DNA of 64,000 bases from Cichorium intybus (taxonomy: Eukaryota > Streptophyta > Magnoliopsida > Asterales > Asteraceae). Positions 23,651-34,084 of the stretch are shown piece by piece. The stretch is taken from assembly GCA_023525715.1 (NCBI GenBank), contig CM042012.1, positions 60,433,705-60,497,704 of the forward strand, read 5' to 3'. Each line of letters opens with the position of its first letter. Position 1 is the stretch's first letter. A model generated the notes under the pieces. That model was not told the DNA's origin and searched no databases. It saw only the letters and a list, made by a program, of their open reading frames with translations. A program made the translations under genes and the position numbers.

Positions 23651-24965
23651 AGTACTCGGGGATAATTTTTGGAGGATCAGTTATCAAAATTACACTACAT
23701 CTGCCATCTTTGACCTTATAGCTTACACCAATGAGTTTGTCCAAAACAAAGCTTAGTTGAATGGCATCATTCCACTCACTTGACCCAATAACTGAAGTGT
23801 CTTTCTCTCTTATTTCCGCAAGCACCTCCCGCCCAGTTTTGAGATTTTCGTTGAGTTCTGCTATTTCCGTATTCACTTGTAAAAGAAGATCCTTATCATG
23901 TGGGGTTAAGTGATCCGCTAGTTCTGTTCCAAGCTGACCCGGATGGTTTATAATAATCATTTGAGAAGTAACTTCTACCGCATCTTTTGCCGGTTCTTCC
24001 TTAGAATTCGGAACAACATATCCACCTTTGAGTTCTTTTACAGCAAAATTCTTCATATTGAATCCAATATTCTCACCTAGTAAAGCTTCAAACAAAGCTT
24101 CATGGTATGCTTTGACTTCAGTTGTTAGACCAGAGGGGCCGAAAGTGACGACCATACAAGGTTTTGTATCTCCGACCGGTACGGTTCCGATCTTGGTAAC
24201 ATCTTGAAGTAGGAGTCGGAATGGCTTGTCTGGTGGTTTCTTGGGCTCGTTGATCTGGTTAAGAGTTTTAAAAATAGTTGGTCCATTGTGCCAGTCACGG
24301 TTGGTTGACCTCTCACTCACGTTGTCACCGAATCTTGAGATTGGGACAATTAGATATTTTCCGTGTCTTCCATCATCATTATGCAGTTGCTGAATCTTGG
24401 ACTCCATCCATCTAGTTGGCTGCCTATTAATTTCCCACCAGGGCCCCTCCACGCCACTCATATGCCAGGAATGAGACCGAATTGAGGCTAACGGGTGCAG
24501 AAATTGATGTCCTGAAGAAAACCTACCTACTCGATTACCATGGTGCAACGAAGAATTAAACCCCTTTATAGTCTGAGCTCCATTCAGGACACCACTCGAC
24601 TTACACACAGATTGTTCAAAAATGCCCTGCTGAAGTATTTCTTGTTCTGAAAGATTTTGACCATTGTTCATCGTATTCGATACCGGTATCATCCGAAAAT
24701 TCGTTGGGGTAGAAAATTGGACTGTTTTAGGGTTATGATGTTTGCTTGGACTTGAACTAAGTTTCTTTTTAATTTCCACCGCTAAATCCTTTGCTTGATT
24801 CCAATTATGTGAGCCCAAAACACTAACTTCGGCCCAAATCTCTTTTATAAGCCCATTACTGCAATGACCTAGGGTATCCTCTTCCAATCCGTCATTTAAC
24901 GGAGCCGTTAACTCCGAAATGCTCTGTGGGTACTGTGACTGCATTCCGAAATGAGAAACCGGCAA
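23565..24965 (-). CDS. Chimeric ORF with an eEF1A fragment, internal region 2
   Basis: 466 codons, protein identical to the copy at 20805-22205. Amber codon at 25011-25013 separates it from Gag in the same frame. Confidence 0.8.
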   Translation of the reverse strand: MPVSHFGMQSQYPQSISELTAPLNDGLEEDTLGHCSNGLIKEIWAEVSVLGSHNWNQAKDLAVEIKKKLSSSPSKHHNPKTVQFSTPTNFRMIPVSNTMNNGQNLSEQEILQQGIFEQSVCKSSGVLNGAQTIKGFNSSLHHGNRVGRFSSGHQFLHPLASIRSHSWHMSGVEGPWWEINRQPTRWMESKIQQLHNDDGRHGKYLIVPISRFGDNVSERSTNRDWHNGPTIFKTLNQINEPKKPPDKPFRLLLQDVTKIGTVPVGDTKPCMVVTFGPSGLTTEVKAYHEALFEALLGENIGFNMKNFAVKELKGGYVVPNSKEEPAKDAVEVTSQMIIINHPGQLGTELADHLTPHDKDLLLQVNTEIAELNENLKTGREVLAEIREKDTSVIGSSEWNDAIQLSFVLDKLIGVSYKVKDGRCSVILITDPPKIIPEYCGIKHFSIRDSFSPLKHDKWRIQCCTVA

Positions 24966-25010
24966 AATAGGCTGCGTCTTCTTTCTGTCCTGAAAATTCG
25001 TCGAGCAATG

Positions 25011-25562
25011 CTATGAGGATCTGAAGTCATGATGAATCAGCCCTTTCAGCTCTTCCCAATCACGTATAGGTCTTCTTCTGTGCTCCCAATCATACCATAG
25101 AGATGCGTCACCTTCGAGAGCCATTACAGCTACTTCTAACTTGTCTTTTTCTCCAAGTCGGTAGCACCAAAAATATCGTTCAATATCTAAGATCCAGGCA
25201 TCAGAATTGTTACCGTTGAAAAACGGCATCTCCAGCTTTCTAACACACGGATTAGAGTCTTTGATGTTCGGAATTTCAACTCCTCTCCTGTTCTCAAGAC
25301 CTAAAGGTGGTGGGGACGGTGGTGGTGGTGATGATGATAGTGTGTAGCTGCTGTTCAACTCAGAATCTTCTGAGTTTGATGAACGGAGAGCTCTCAAGGT
25401 AGAGTGCAACTTCTTTCGATCCGTAGCCATCTGTGTCACTTGCTCAATCAATGAAGACAAGTGAGTGTTGATTTGTTGTTGCAGTTCAGCCATCGAAGAA
25501 TACACTTCTTTCAATCCTTCTTCTACCACATCCAACCTTTGATCGAGTGTTCCTAAGGTCAT
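25011..25562 (-). CDS. Gag, internal region 2
   Basis: 183 codons, protein identical to the Gag at 22251-22802; PBS one base upstream of the ATG. Confidence 0.85.
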   Translation of the reverse strand: MTLGTLDQRLDVVEEGLKEVYSSMAELQQQINTHLSSLIEQVTQMATDRKKLHSTLRALRSSNSEDSELNSSYTLSSSPPPPSPPPLGLENRRGVEIPNIKDSNPCVRKLEMPFFNGNNSDAWILDIERYFWCYRLGEKDKLEVAVMALEGDASLWYDWEHRRRPIRDWEELKGLIHHDFRSS

Positions 25563-25577
25563 TGCTCTGATACCAAT

Positions 25578-25915
25578 TGCTATGAACCGACTTTGAAATT
25601 GAAATCAATAACTAAAAGCAAAACAAAGTAACTCACTGATTTGATTAACAACTCAAGAATACCCAAATGATTACAAAGGAAACCTAACGATTGCTAGAGA
25701 TTCGAGAGCCTAGCCTCTCCCAAGGTATCACTACCAATTTCTCACCAAAGATGATCCACAATCCTTCCCGCTACTTTCTTATAACATTCTGTTGTAACAA
25801 ACTATTTTAAACCATATACCAAAAATACCCCTCCACTAAAAGGTGCTCTTTATTTTGCTTATTTCCCCAAATTACCCCTAACTAATAAAACGTGACTGAA
25901 GGTGGATGCGTAGCA
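25578..25915 (-). repeat. LTR 3
   Basis: 338 bp, apparently identical to LTR 2 and LTR 4. Confidence 0.95.
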
Positions 25916-25945
25916 ATACCCCACCCCCAAAGATTCACCTTGTCC

Positions 25946-26410
25946 TCAAGGTGGATAAAAAATGGTGCATAACATCCAAAATTTTCCAGGTGACCTGGTC
26001 TTCTTGCCCTTCGCCTTACCATGATATACAGTCACCACGAAAATCACCACAGATATCCCACCCACTTGCTCCCTTGCACCTCTAATGACACTCTTTCCTG
26101 TATGCAACTTATTCAACTCTGCATCTTTATTTTTGACATGGGTTGGAATTTTAGGACTTGAATCAACCAAGACACCCTTTAGAACCTGGAAATAATTAAT
26201 GTAGTGACGGGAATGCATGACTCCCAAAGCTCTATAAATCTCAATTTGGTTTGAAATTGTGTTCCTTTCAAACCTTTGACCATAAACTATCTGGAATTTA
26301 TCCCCTGAAATATTGTGTTCTTTTTCATGCGACCGTACAACATTGTATTCTCCACTTGTCATGTTTGAGTGGTGAAAAAGAGTCCCTAATTGAAAAGTGC
26401 TTAATTCCAC
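25946..26410 (-). CDS. Unidentified ORF, internal region 3
   Basis: 154 codons, protein identical to the copy at 23186-23650. Confidence 0.4.
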   Translation of the reverse strand: MELSTFQLGTLFHHSNMTSGEYNVVRSHEKEHNISGDKFQIVYGQRFERNTISNQIEIYRALGVMHSRHYINYFQVLKGVLVDSSPKIPTHVKNKDAELNKLHTGKSVIRGAREQVGGISVVIFVVTVYHGKAKGKKTRSPGKFWMLCTIFYPP

Positions 26411-27725
26411 AGTACTCGGGGATAATTTTTGGAGGATCAGTTATCAAAATTACACTACATCTGCCATCTTTGACCTTATAGCTTACACCAATGAGTTTGT
26501 CCAAAACAAAGCTTAGTTGAATGGCATCATTCCACTCACTTGACCCAATAACTGAAGTGTCTTTCTCTCTTATTTCCGCAAGCACCTCCCGCCCAGTTTT
26601 GAGATTTTCGTTGAGTTCTGCTATTTCCGTATTCACTTGTAAAAGAAGATCCTTATCATGTGGGGTTAAGTGATCCGCTAGTTCTGTTCCAAGCTGACCC
26701 GGATGGTTTATAATAATCATTTGAGAAGTAACTTCTACCGCATCTTTTGCCGGTTCTTCCTTAGAATTCGGAACAACATATCCACCTTTGAGTTCTTTTA
26801 CAGCAAAATTCTTCATATTGAATCCAATATTCTCACCTAGTAAAGCTTCAAACAAAGCTTCATGGTATGCTTTGACTTCAGTTGTTAGACCAGAGGGGCC
26901 GAAAGTGACGACCATACAAGGTTTTGTATCTCCGACCGGTACGGTTCCGATCTTGGTAACATCTTGAAGTAGGAGTCGGAATGGCTTGTCTGGTGGTTTC
27001 TTGGGCTCGTTGATCTGGTTAAGAGTTTTAAAAATAGTTGGTCCATTGTGCCAGTCACGGTTGGTTGACCTCTCACTCACGTTGTCACCGAATCTTGAGA
27101 TTGGGACAATTAGATATTTTCCGTGTCTTCCATCATCATTATGCAGTTGCTGAATCTTGGACTCCATCCATCTAGTTGGCTGCCTATTAATTTCCCACCA
27201 GGGCCCCTCCACGCCACTCATATGCCAGGAATGAGACCGAATTGAGGCTAACGGGTGCAGAAATTGATGTCCTGAAGAAAACCTACCTACTCGATTACCA
27301 TGGTGCAACGAAGAATTAAACCCCTTTATAGTCTGAGCTCCATTCAGGACACCACTCGACTTACACACAGATTGTTCAAAAATGCCCTGCTGAAGTATTT
27401 CTTGTTCTGAAAGATTTTGACCATTGTTCATCGTATTCGATACCGGTATCATCCGAAAATTCGTTGGGGTAGAAAATTGGACTGTTTTAGGGTTATGATG
27501 TTTGCTTGGACTTGAACTAAGTTTCTTTTTAATTTCCACCGCTAAATCCTTTGCTTGATTCCAATTATGTGAGCCCAAAACACTAACTTCGGCCCAAATC
27601 TCTTTTATAAGCCCATTACTGCAATGACCTAGGGTATCCTCTTCCAATCCGTCATTTAACGGAGCCGTTAACTCCGAAATGCTCTGTGGGTACTGTGACT
27701 GCATTCCGAAATGAGAAACCGGCAA
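26325..27725 (-). CDS. Chimeric ORF with an eEF1A fragment, internal region 3
   Basis: 466 codons, protein identical to the other copies; amber codon at 27771-27773. Confidence 0.8.
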   Translation of the reverse strand: MPVSHFGMQSQYPQSISELTAPLNDGLEEDTLGHCSNGLIKEIWAEVSVLGSHNWNQAKDLAVEIKKKLSSSPSKHHNPKTVQFSTPTNFRMIPVSNTMNNGQNLSEQEILQQGIFEQSVCKSSGVLNGAQTIKGFNSSLHHGNRVGRFSSGHQFLHPLASIRSHSWHMSGVEGPWWEINRQPTRWMESKIQQLHNDDGRHGKYLIVPISRFGDNVSERSTNRDWHNGPTIFKTLNQINEPKKPPDKPFRLLLQDVTKIGTVPVGDTKPCMVVTFGPSGLTTEVKAYHEALFEALLGENIGFNMKNFAVKELKGGYVVPNSKEEPAKDAVEVTSQMIIINHPGQLGTELADHLTPHDKDLLLQVNTEIAELNENLKTGREVLAEIREKDTSVIGSSEWNDAIQLSFVLDKLIGVSYKVKDGRCSVILITDPPKIIPEYCGIKHFSIRDSFSPLKHDKWRIQCCTVA

Positions 27726-27770
27726 AATAGGCTGCGTCTTCTTTCTGTCCTGAAAATTCGTCGAGCAATG

Positions 27771-28322
27771 CTATGAGGATCTGAAGTCATGATGAATCAG
27801 CCCTTTCAGCTCTTCCCAATCACGTATAGGTCTTCTTCTGTGCTCCCAATCATACCATAGAGATGCGTCACCTTCGAGAGCCATTACAGCTACTTCTAAC
27901 TTGTCTTTTTCTCCAAGTCGGTAGCACCAAAAATATCGTTCAATATCTAAGATCCAGGCATCAGAATTGTTACCGTTGAAAAACGGCATCTCCAGCTTTC
28001 TAACACACGGATTAGAGTCTTTGATGTTCGGAATTTCAACTCCTCTCCTGTTCTCAAGACCTAAAGGTGGTGGGGACGGTGGTGGTGGTGATGATGATAG
28101 TGTGTAGCTGCTGTTCAACTCAGAATCTTCTGAGTTTGATGAACGGAGAGCTCTCAAGGTAGAGTGCAACTTCTTTCGATCCGTAGCCATCTGTGTCACT
28201 TGCTCAATCAATGAAGACAAGTGAGTGTTGATTTGTTGTTGCAGTTCAGCCATCGAAGAATACACTTCTTTCAATCCTTCTTCTACCACATCCAACCTTT
28301 GATCGAGTGTTCCTAAGGTCAT
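27771..28322 (-). CDS. Gag, internal region 3
   Basis: 183 codons, protein identical to the Gag copies in regions 1 and 2. Confidence 0.85.
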   Translation of the reverse strand: MTLGTLDQRLDVVEEGLKEVYSSMAELQQQINTHLSSLIEQVTQMATDRKKLHSTLRALRSSNSEDSELNSSYTLSSSPPPPSPPPLGLENRRGVEIPNIKDSNPCVRKLEMPFFNGNNSDAWILDIERYFWCYRLGEKDKLEVAVMALEGDASLWYDWEHRRRPIRDWEELKGLIHHDFRSS

Positions 28323-28337
28323 TGCTCTGATACCAAT

Positions 28338-28675
28338 TGCTATGAACCGACTTTGAAATTGAAATCAATAACTAAAAGCAAAACAAAGTAACTCACTGAT
28401 TTGATTAACAACTCAAGAATACCCAAATGATTACAAAGGAAACCTAACGATTGCTAGAGATTCGAGAGCCTAGCCTCTCCCAAGGTATCACTACCAATTT
28501 CTCACCAAAGATGATCCACAATCCTTCCCGCTACTTTCTTATAACATTCTGTTGTAACAAACTATTTTAAACCATATACCAAAAATACCCCTCCACTAAA
28601 AGGTGCTCTTTATTTTGCTTATTTCCCCAAATTACCCCTAACTAATAAAACGTGACTGAAGGTGGATGCGTAGCA
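28338..28675 (-). repeat. LTR 4
   Basis: 338 bp, apparently identical to LTR 2 and LTR 3. Confidence 0.95.
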
Positions 28676-28705
28676 ATACCCCACCCCCAAAGATTCACCT
28701 TGTCC

Positions 28706-29170
28706 TCAAGGTGGATAAAAAATGGTGCATAACATCCAAAATTTTCCAGGTGACCTGGTCTTCTTGCCCTTCGCCTTACCATGATATACAGTCACCACGA
28801 AAATCACCACAGATATCCCACCCACTTGCTCCCTTGCACCTCTAATGACACTCTTTCCTGTATGCAACTTATTCAACTCTGCATCTTTATTTTTGACATG
28901 GGTTGGAATTTTAGGACTTGAATCAACCAAGACACCCTTTAGAACCTGGAAATAATTAATGTAGTGACGGGAATGCATGACTCCCAAAGCTCTATAAATC
29001 TCAATTTGGTTTGAAATTGTGTTCCTTTCAAACCTTTGACCATAAACTATCTGGAATTTATCCCCTGAAATATTGTGTTCTTTTTCATGCGACCGTACAA
29101 CATTGTATTCTCCACTTGTCATGTTTGAGTGGTGAAAAAGAGTCCCTAATTGAAAAGTGCTTAATTCCAC
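28706..29170 (-). CDS. Unidentified ORF, internal region 4
   Basis: 154 codons, protein identical to the copies in regions 2 and 3. Confidence 0.4.
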   Translation of the reverse strand: MELSTFQLGTLFHHSNMTSGEYNVVRSHEKEHNISGDKFQIVYGQRFERNTISNQIEIYRALGVMHSRHYINYFQVLKGVLVDSSPKIPTHVKNKDAELNKLHTGKSVIRGAREQVGGISVVIFVVTVYHGKAKGKKTRSPGKFWMLCTIFYPP

Positions 29171-30485
29171 AGTACTCGGGGATAATTTTTGGAGGATCAG
29201 TTATCAAAATTACACTACATCTGCCATCTTTGACCTTATAGCTTACACCAATGAGTTTGTCCAAAACAAAGCTTAGTTGAATGGCATCATTCCACTCACT
29301 TGACCCAATAACTGAAGTGTCTTTCTCTCTTATTTCCGCAAGCACCTCCCGCCCAGTTTTGAGATTTTCGTTGAGTTCTGCTATTTCCGTATTCACTTGT
29401 AAAAGAAGATCCTTATCATGTGGGGTTAAGTGATCCGCTAGTTCTGTTCCAAGCTGACCCGGATGGTTTATAATAATCATTTGAGAAGTAACTTCTACCG
29501 CATCTTTTGCCGGTTCTTCCTTAGAATTCGGAACAACATATCCACCTTTGAGTTCTTTTACAGCAAAATTCTTCATATTGAATCCAATATTCTCACCTAG
29601 TAAAGCTTCAAACAAAGCTTCATGGTATGCTTTGACTTCAGTTGTTAGACCAGAGGGGCCGAAAGTGACGACCATACAAGGTTTTGTATCTCCGACCGGT
29701 ACGGTTCCGATCTTGGTAACATCTTGAAGTAGGAGTCGGAATGGCTTGTCTGGTGGTTTCTTGGGCTCGTTGATCTGGTTAAGAGTTTTAAAAATAGTTG
29801 GTCCATTGTGCCAGTCACGGTTGGTTGACCTCTCACTCACGTTGTCACCGAATCTTGAGATTGGGACAATTAGATATTTTCCGTGTCTTCCATCATCATT
29901 ATGCAGTTGCTGAATCTTGGACTCCATCCATCTAGTTGGCTGCCTATTAATTTCCCACCAGGGCCCCTCCACGCCACTCATATGCCAGGAATGAGACCGA
30001 ATTGAGGCTAACGGGTGCAGAAATTGATGTCCTGAAGAAAACCTACCTACTCGATTACCATGGTGCAACGAAGAATTAAACCCCTTTATAGTCTGAGCTC
30101 CATTCAGGACACCACTCGACTTACACACAGATTGTTCAAAAATGCCCTGCTGAAGTATTTCTTGTTCTGAAAGATTTTGACCATTGTTCATCGTATTCGA
30201 TACCGGTATCATCCGAAAATTCGTTGGGGTAGAAAATTGGACTGTTTTAGGGTTATGATGTTTGCTTGGACTTGAACTAAGTTTCTTTTTAATTTCCACC
30301 GCTAAATCCTTTGCTTGATTCCAATTATGTGAGCCCAAAACACTAACTTCGGCCCAAATCTCTTTTATAAGCCCATTACTGCAATGACCTAGGGTATCCT
30401 CTTCCAATCCGTCATTTAACGGAGCCGTTAACTCCGAAATGCTCTGTGGGTACTGTGACTGCATTCCGAAATGAGAAACCGGCAA
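29085..30485 (-). CDS. Chimeric ORF with an eEF1A fragment, internal region 4
   Basis: 466 codons, protein identical to the other copies; amber codon at 30531-30533. Confidence 0.8.
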   Translation of the reverse strand: MPVSHFGMQSQYPQSISELTAPLNDGLEEDTLGHCSNGLIKEIWAEVSVLGSHNWNQAKDLAVEIKKKLSSSPSKHHNPKTVQFSTPTNFRMIPVSNTMNNGQNLSEQEILQQGIFEQSVCKSSGVLNGAQTIKGFNSSLHHGNRVGRFSSGHQFLHPLASIRSHSWHMSGVEGPWWEINRQPTRWMESKIQQLHNDDGRHGKYLIVPISRFGDNVSERSTNRDWHNGPTIFKTLNQINEPKKPPDKPFRLLLQDVTKIGTVPVGDTKPCMVVTFGPSGLTTEVKAYHEALFEALLGENIGFNMKNFAVKELKGGYVVPNSKEEPAKDAVEVTSQMIIINHPGQLGTELADHLTPHDKDLLLQVNTEIAELNENLKTGREVLAEIREKDTSVIGSSEWNDAIQLSFVLDKLIGVSYKVKDGRCSVILITDPPKIIPEYCGIKHFSIRDSFSPLKHDKWRIQCCTVA

Positions 30486-30530
30486 AATAGGCTGCGTCTT
30501 CTTTCTGTCCTGAAAATTCGTCGAGCAATG

Positions 30531-31256
30531 CTATGAGGATCTGAAGTCATGATGAATCAGCCCTTTCAGCTCTTCCCAATCACGTATAGGTCTTCTTCTG
30601 TGCTCCCAATCATACCATAGAGATGCGTCACCTTCGAGAGCCATTACAGCTACTTCTAACTTGTCTTTTTCTCCAAGTCGGTAGCACCAAAAATATCGTT
30701 CAATATCTAAGATCCAGGCATCAGAATTGTTACCGTTGAAAAACGGCATCTCCAGCTTTCTAACACACGGATTAGAGTCTTTGATGTTCGGAATTTCAAC
30801 TCCTCTCCAGTTCTCAAGACCTAAAGGTGGTGGGGACGGTAGTGGTGGTGATGATGATAGTGTGTAGCTGCTGTTCTGCTCAGAATCTTCTGAGTTTGAT
30901 GAACGGAGTGCTCTCAAGGTAGAGTGCAACTTCTTTCGATCCGTAGCCATCTGTGTCACTTGCTCAATCAATGAAGACAAGTGAGTGTTGATTTGTTGTT
31001 GCAGTTCAGCCATCGAAGAATACACTTCTTTCAATCCTTCTTCTACCACATCCAACCTTTGATCTGAGTTTGATGAACGGAGTGCTCTCAAGGTAGAGTG
31101 CAACTTCTTTCGATCCGTAGCCATCTGTGTCACTTGCTCAATCAATGAAGACAAGTGAGTGTTGATTTGTTGTTGCAGTTCAGCCATCGAAGAATACACT
31201 TCTTTCAATCCTTCTTCTACCACATCCAACCTTTGATCGAGTGTTCCTAGGGTCAT
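30531..31256 (-). CDS. Gag with duplicated coiled coil, internal region 4
   Basis: 241 codons instead of 183. A 174-bp direct duplication (30890-31063 and 31064-31237), exactly 58 codons, repeats the coiled-coil segment DQRLDVVEEGLKEVYSS to RALRSSNS, so the frame stays open. Substitutions absent from the other three Gag copies lie within about 110 bases beside it (about 30809-30909): EQNSS for ELNSS, PPLPSP for PPPPSP and NWRG for NRRG. Confidence 0.85.
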   Translation of the reverse strand: MTLGTLDQRLDVVEEGLKEVYSSMAELQQQINTHLSSLIEQVTQMATDRKKLHSTLRALRSSNSDQRLDVVEEGLKEVYSSMAELQQQINTHLSSLIEQVTQMATDRKKLHSTLRALRSSNSEDSEQNSSYTLSSSPPLPSPPPLGLENWRGVEIPNIKDSNPCVRKLEMPFFNGNNSDAWILDIERYFWCYRLGEKDKLEVAVMALEGDASLWYDWEHRRRPIRDWEELKGLIHHDFRSS

Positions 31257-31271
31257 TGCTCTGATACCAAT

Positions 31272-31609
31272 TGCTATGAACCGACTTTGAAATTGAAATC
31301 AATAACTAAAAGCAAAACAAAGTAACTCACTGATTTGATTAACAACTCAAGAATACCCAAATGATTACAAAGGAAACCTAACGATTGCTAGAGATTCGAG
31401 AGCCTAGCCTCTCCCAAGGTATCACTACCAATTTCTCACCAAAGATGATCCACAATCCTTCCCGCTACTTTCTTATAACATTCTAATGTAACAAACTATT
31501 TTAAACCATATACCAAAAATACCCCTCCACTAAAAGGTGCTCTTTATTTTGCTTATTTCCCCAAATTACCCCTAACTAATAAAACGTGACTGAAGGTGGA
31601 TGCGTAGCA
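31272..31609 (-). repeat. LTR 5 (outer 5' LTR of array)
   Basis: 338 bp, bordered on the right by TCATC. It matches the inner LTRs except near 31484 (TTCTAATGTAAC for TTCTGTTGTAAC). The PBS TTGGTATCAGAGC is at 31270-31258 on the minus strand. Confidence 0.95.
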
Positions 31610-31619
31610 TCATCTCTAA

Positions 31620-32001
31620 CGCTGTGTTCCCGAGTCTCATTTAACGAGAGAAAGGGAGAGAAATGGGTGGAACTGGGAGGAAAAGAAAAGTTTTTATGTT
31701 CCCGAGTTTTTTTTACGGAAGGAAGTGGAAAGAAGAGAAAGGAATTAGAGGGTTAATATTCCCTCCTAACTTTCCTTCCGATTTGGAAGGATTTGGAAGG
31801 AAAGGAAATTACTGGTAAAAATAACACTTAATTATAACTTTCCTTTCTCTTCCTTTCCATTCGGGAACACATAAAATGTTTATTTCCTTTAATTTTCTTT
31901 CGACTCGGGAACACGAAAATAAAACTTTTATTTCCTTTCCCTTCCATTCTTTTCTCTCCTTCTTTTCTTTTCTCTACATGCTAAAACTCGGGAACACAAC
32001 G
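31620..32001. mobile_element. Tourist-like MITE, copy 1 (TSD TAA)
   Basis: Ends CGCTGTGTTCCCGAGT and, inverted, CGTTGTGTTCCCGAGT, with TAA directly outside both (31617-31619, 32002-32004). The body is rich in GGAAGGAAA and its complement TTCCTTTCC, so it can fold back. TWA duplications and this size fit PIF/Harbinger-derived Tourist elements. It sits only 3 bases right of the retrotransposon array duplication. Confidence 0.88.
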
Positions 32002-32004
32002 TAA

Positions 32005-33985
32005 GTACAGTAGCTCGATTATCCAATTTCCCTTGTCTGGTACCTAGCTGCCACTGGTGACATTACATTGTAGTAGGACACAAAACTGGACTATGATCAT
32101 CTCTAGCAAAGTTAAAACTCAAAATAGAAAAATCAAACAACTTACTACAATCACGAAAATGAAATTCCATTTCACGAATTTAGTGAATTGTGTGCTAATT
32201 AATATAAGACATTAACTAACCTGAAATTCCATTTCTAATTTTGTTATAGGAGCAGCAGTTGCTTTAGATATATGATAACCTTAGGTTTAATAATGATGTA
32301 CAAAAGACCTATCAAAAATGAAAGAATAAGAAAGCTTATGATGGCAGGAACAAGTGTAGTCTTTGATTTATTGTTAAGTCCCATTAACATCAATCTTGTT
32401 ATCAAATGCCCTTTTAGTTTTTTAATTGCAATGCATTTTTTTGTATCATAGTTTTTTGCACAAGTATAAAGCGGTAACATCCATATTCAACTCATGATAG
32501 TATTAAGAAGTTTTCCTAAATAAATACCAATTGAAAAGCATATAGCACCTGAACAATAAAAGGAAGCAAAGGCAAAAAGATTTGACCCTACAGAACTTTT
32601 AGTTTCTTCGAGACTTAAGTTACCCCGAGAAAACGGTTGGCACCAACACCGGAACCGGAACCGGAACCAAAACTATAGTAGTGGTGGTTCTCTTTTCCTC
32701 CTGAATACCCTTCATGAAACTTTATATAATAAATGAGGGATAGAAATAATTCAAACAAAAGTAAAAGATGATTTTTAATTAAAGAAAGAAAGCTTAGGGG
32801 TGAATATTGTAAAATTTCTTTTTGAACCAATCCATGTATACGCACTCTGATAAAAACATAGATGAAGAATATCACTCATTTAAAATCAATTATGTATATG
32901 ACGAATACGTTGCAACACCCCATTTAAAGGAAATCAATTCAAATGGCGGTTTATGTAGCTCTGCAAAACTCCACGGGAACAAATCGCCTAAACATAAGAA
33001 AGTTATAGCTCTTCGTAAAAATCAACACAACTTCGACTGAATGTCAATCAAATCCACAAGCAAAAAACCCCTGCAAAACAACAAAACATGAAAATAATCC
33101 AAATAAAACCCAATTCAGTACCTTTAATGTGTATATCTTTTAAAAGCTTTCCGTCGACAGACTTGCAATAGCAGATGAATTTATTCACCAAACGTGGATC
33201 GGTACACCGTACACCCTTCACAAACTAAATACAAAATTACACAATCCATCCGCTTATTTAACTTGATTTTTGTCAATGAATAGCAATTTTAATATACGCT
33301 CAAACAAAATCGGTAAGACATACAAAGAAGCGGATTATAATGGAAAAGCTCTCATGAGGAAAGAAGCCCTAAAATCAAAATTAGAGTTGGATTGAATCCT
33401 TTATTCGTTATCAGTTGAAGAAAACCCGAGCTCACTAAGAAAAACGAAGTAATGGAGAAGAGCTATGATTGATTTGCGATTCTAGTGAACAAATTTAGGT
33501 TTACCTGAAATTGTCGGAGAAGATGACTATAAATTTCTGATTCTCGGTTCTTGGGTAGCGACATATGCGTTCGAAGACAGAGAAGTAGGAAGCGAAGCAA
33601 ATATCAACAAATTATCATCTTTTAGTGACATACCCCGGACAATGTAAAATAGATCGAGCCAAGGGTTTTAGAGCAAATAGCAAAATCGATTGAAAAGGAA
33701 GGAAGGAAACCAAAGATTTTCTTGAATTGGTGGGCGTATTATATGGAAGAAAGAAGATGGAGAGAAGCCGTGCTTATGCATGAGAAGGGCAGGTGTAGAC
33801 GGTGAAGACCAGGTGTCTTCGATGGAGAGTATATCAGACAGCTGTCCATTTAGCTTCCCTAATTTTTTATTACCGTTTGAGTACTGCTGATGTCGCGGGT
33901 TGATGTGAACGCAACACGTATCTATAAAGGTGGAGGAATATAGGAAAGAAAAGAGAAGATGGAAACGGTGGAGTGGCAAAGACGG
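32005..33985. other. Spacer, no gene recognised
   Basis: Several frames of 70-100 codons exist on both strands, including a Gly/Ser-rich minus-strand piece near 32620-32690 (GSGSGSGVGANRF), but none shows a recognised domain or splice pattern. No RNA gene was seen. Confidence 0.45.
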
Positions 33986-34084
33986 TTAGGTCCGTTTGTT
34001 TATCTCTTAATTGAGTTTTTAAGAGGCAAGCTAAGAGCGTTTGTTTAGCACTTAAATTTTACCACTTAACTTAAAAAATACCTC

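Larger units (their letters stand above)
20053..31614 (-). mobile_element. Tandem array of a non-autonomous LTR retrotransposon: 5 LTRs, 4 internal regions
   Basis: Transcribed on the minus strand. The LTRs (338 bp each) lie at 20058, 22818, 25578, 28338 and 31272. Between them are internal regions of 2422 bp (2596 bp in the rightmost), period 2760. The five bases TCATC stand at both outer edges (20053-20057, 31610-31614) and nowhere between units. Each LTR begins TGCTACGCATCC and ends TCATAGCA. Each internal region starts with a tRNA-Met-type PBS and ends with a polypurine tract. There is a Gag but no protease, RT, RNase H or integrase, so the element resembles non-autonomous Gag-only (TR-GAG-like) Ty3/gypsy derivatives. 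Copies are almost identical; differences cluster at the two ends of the array. Confidence 0.95.
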
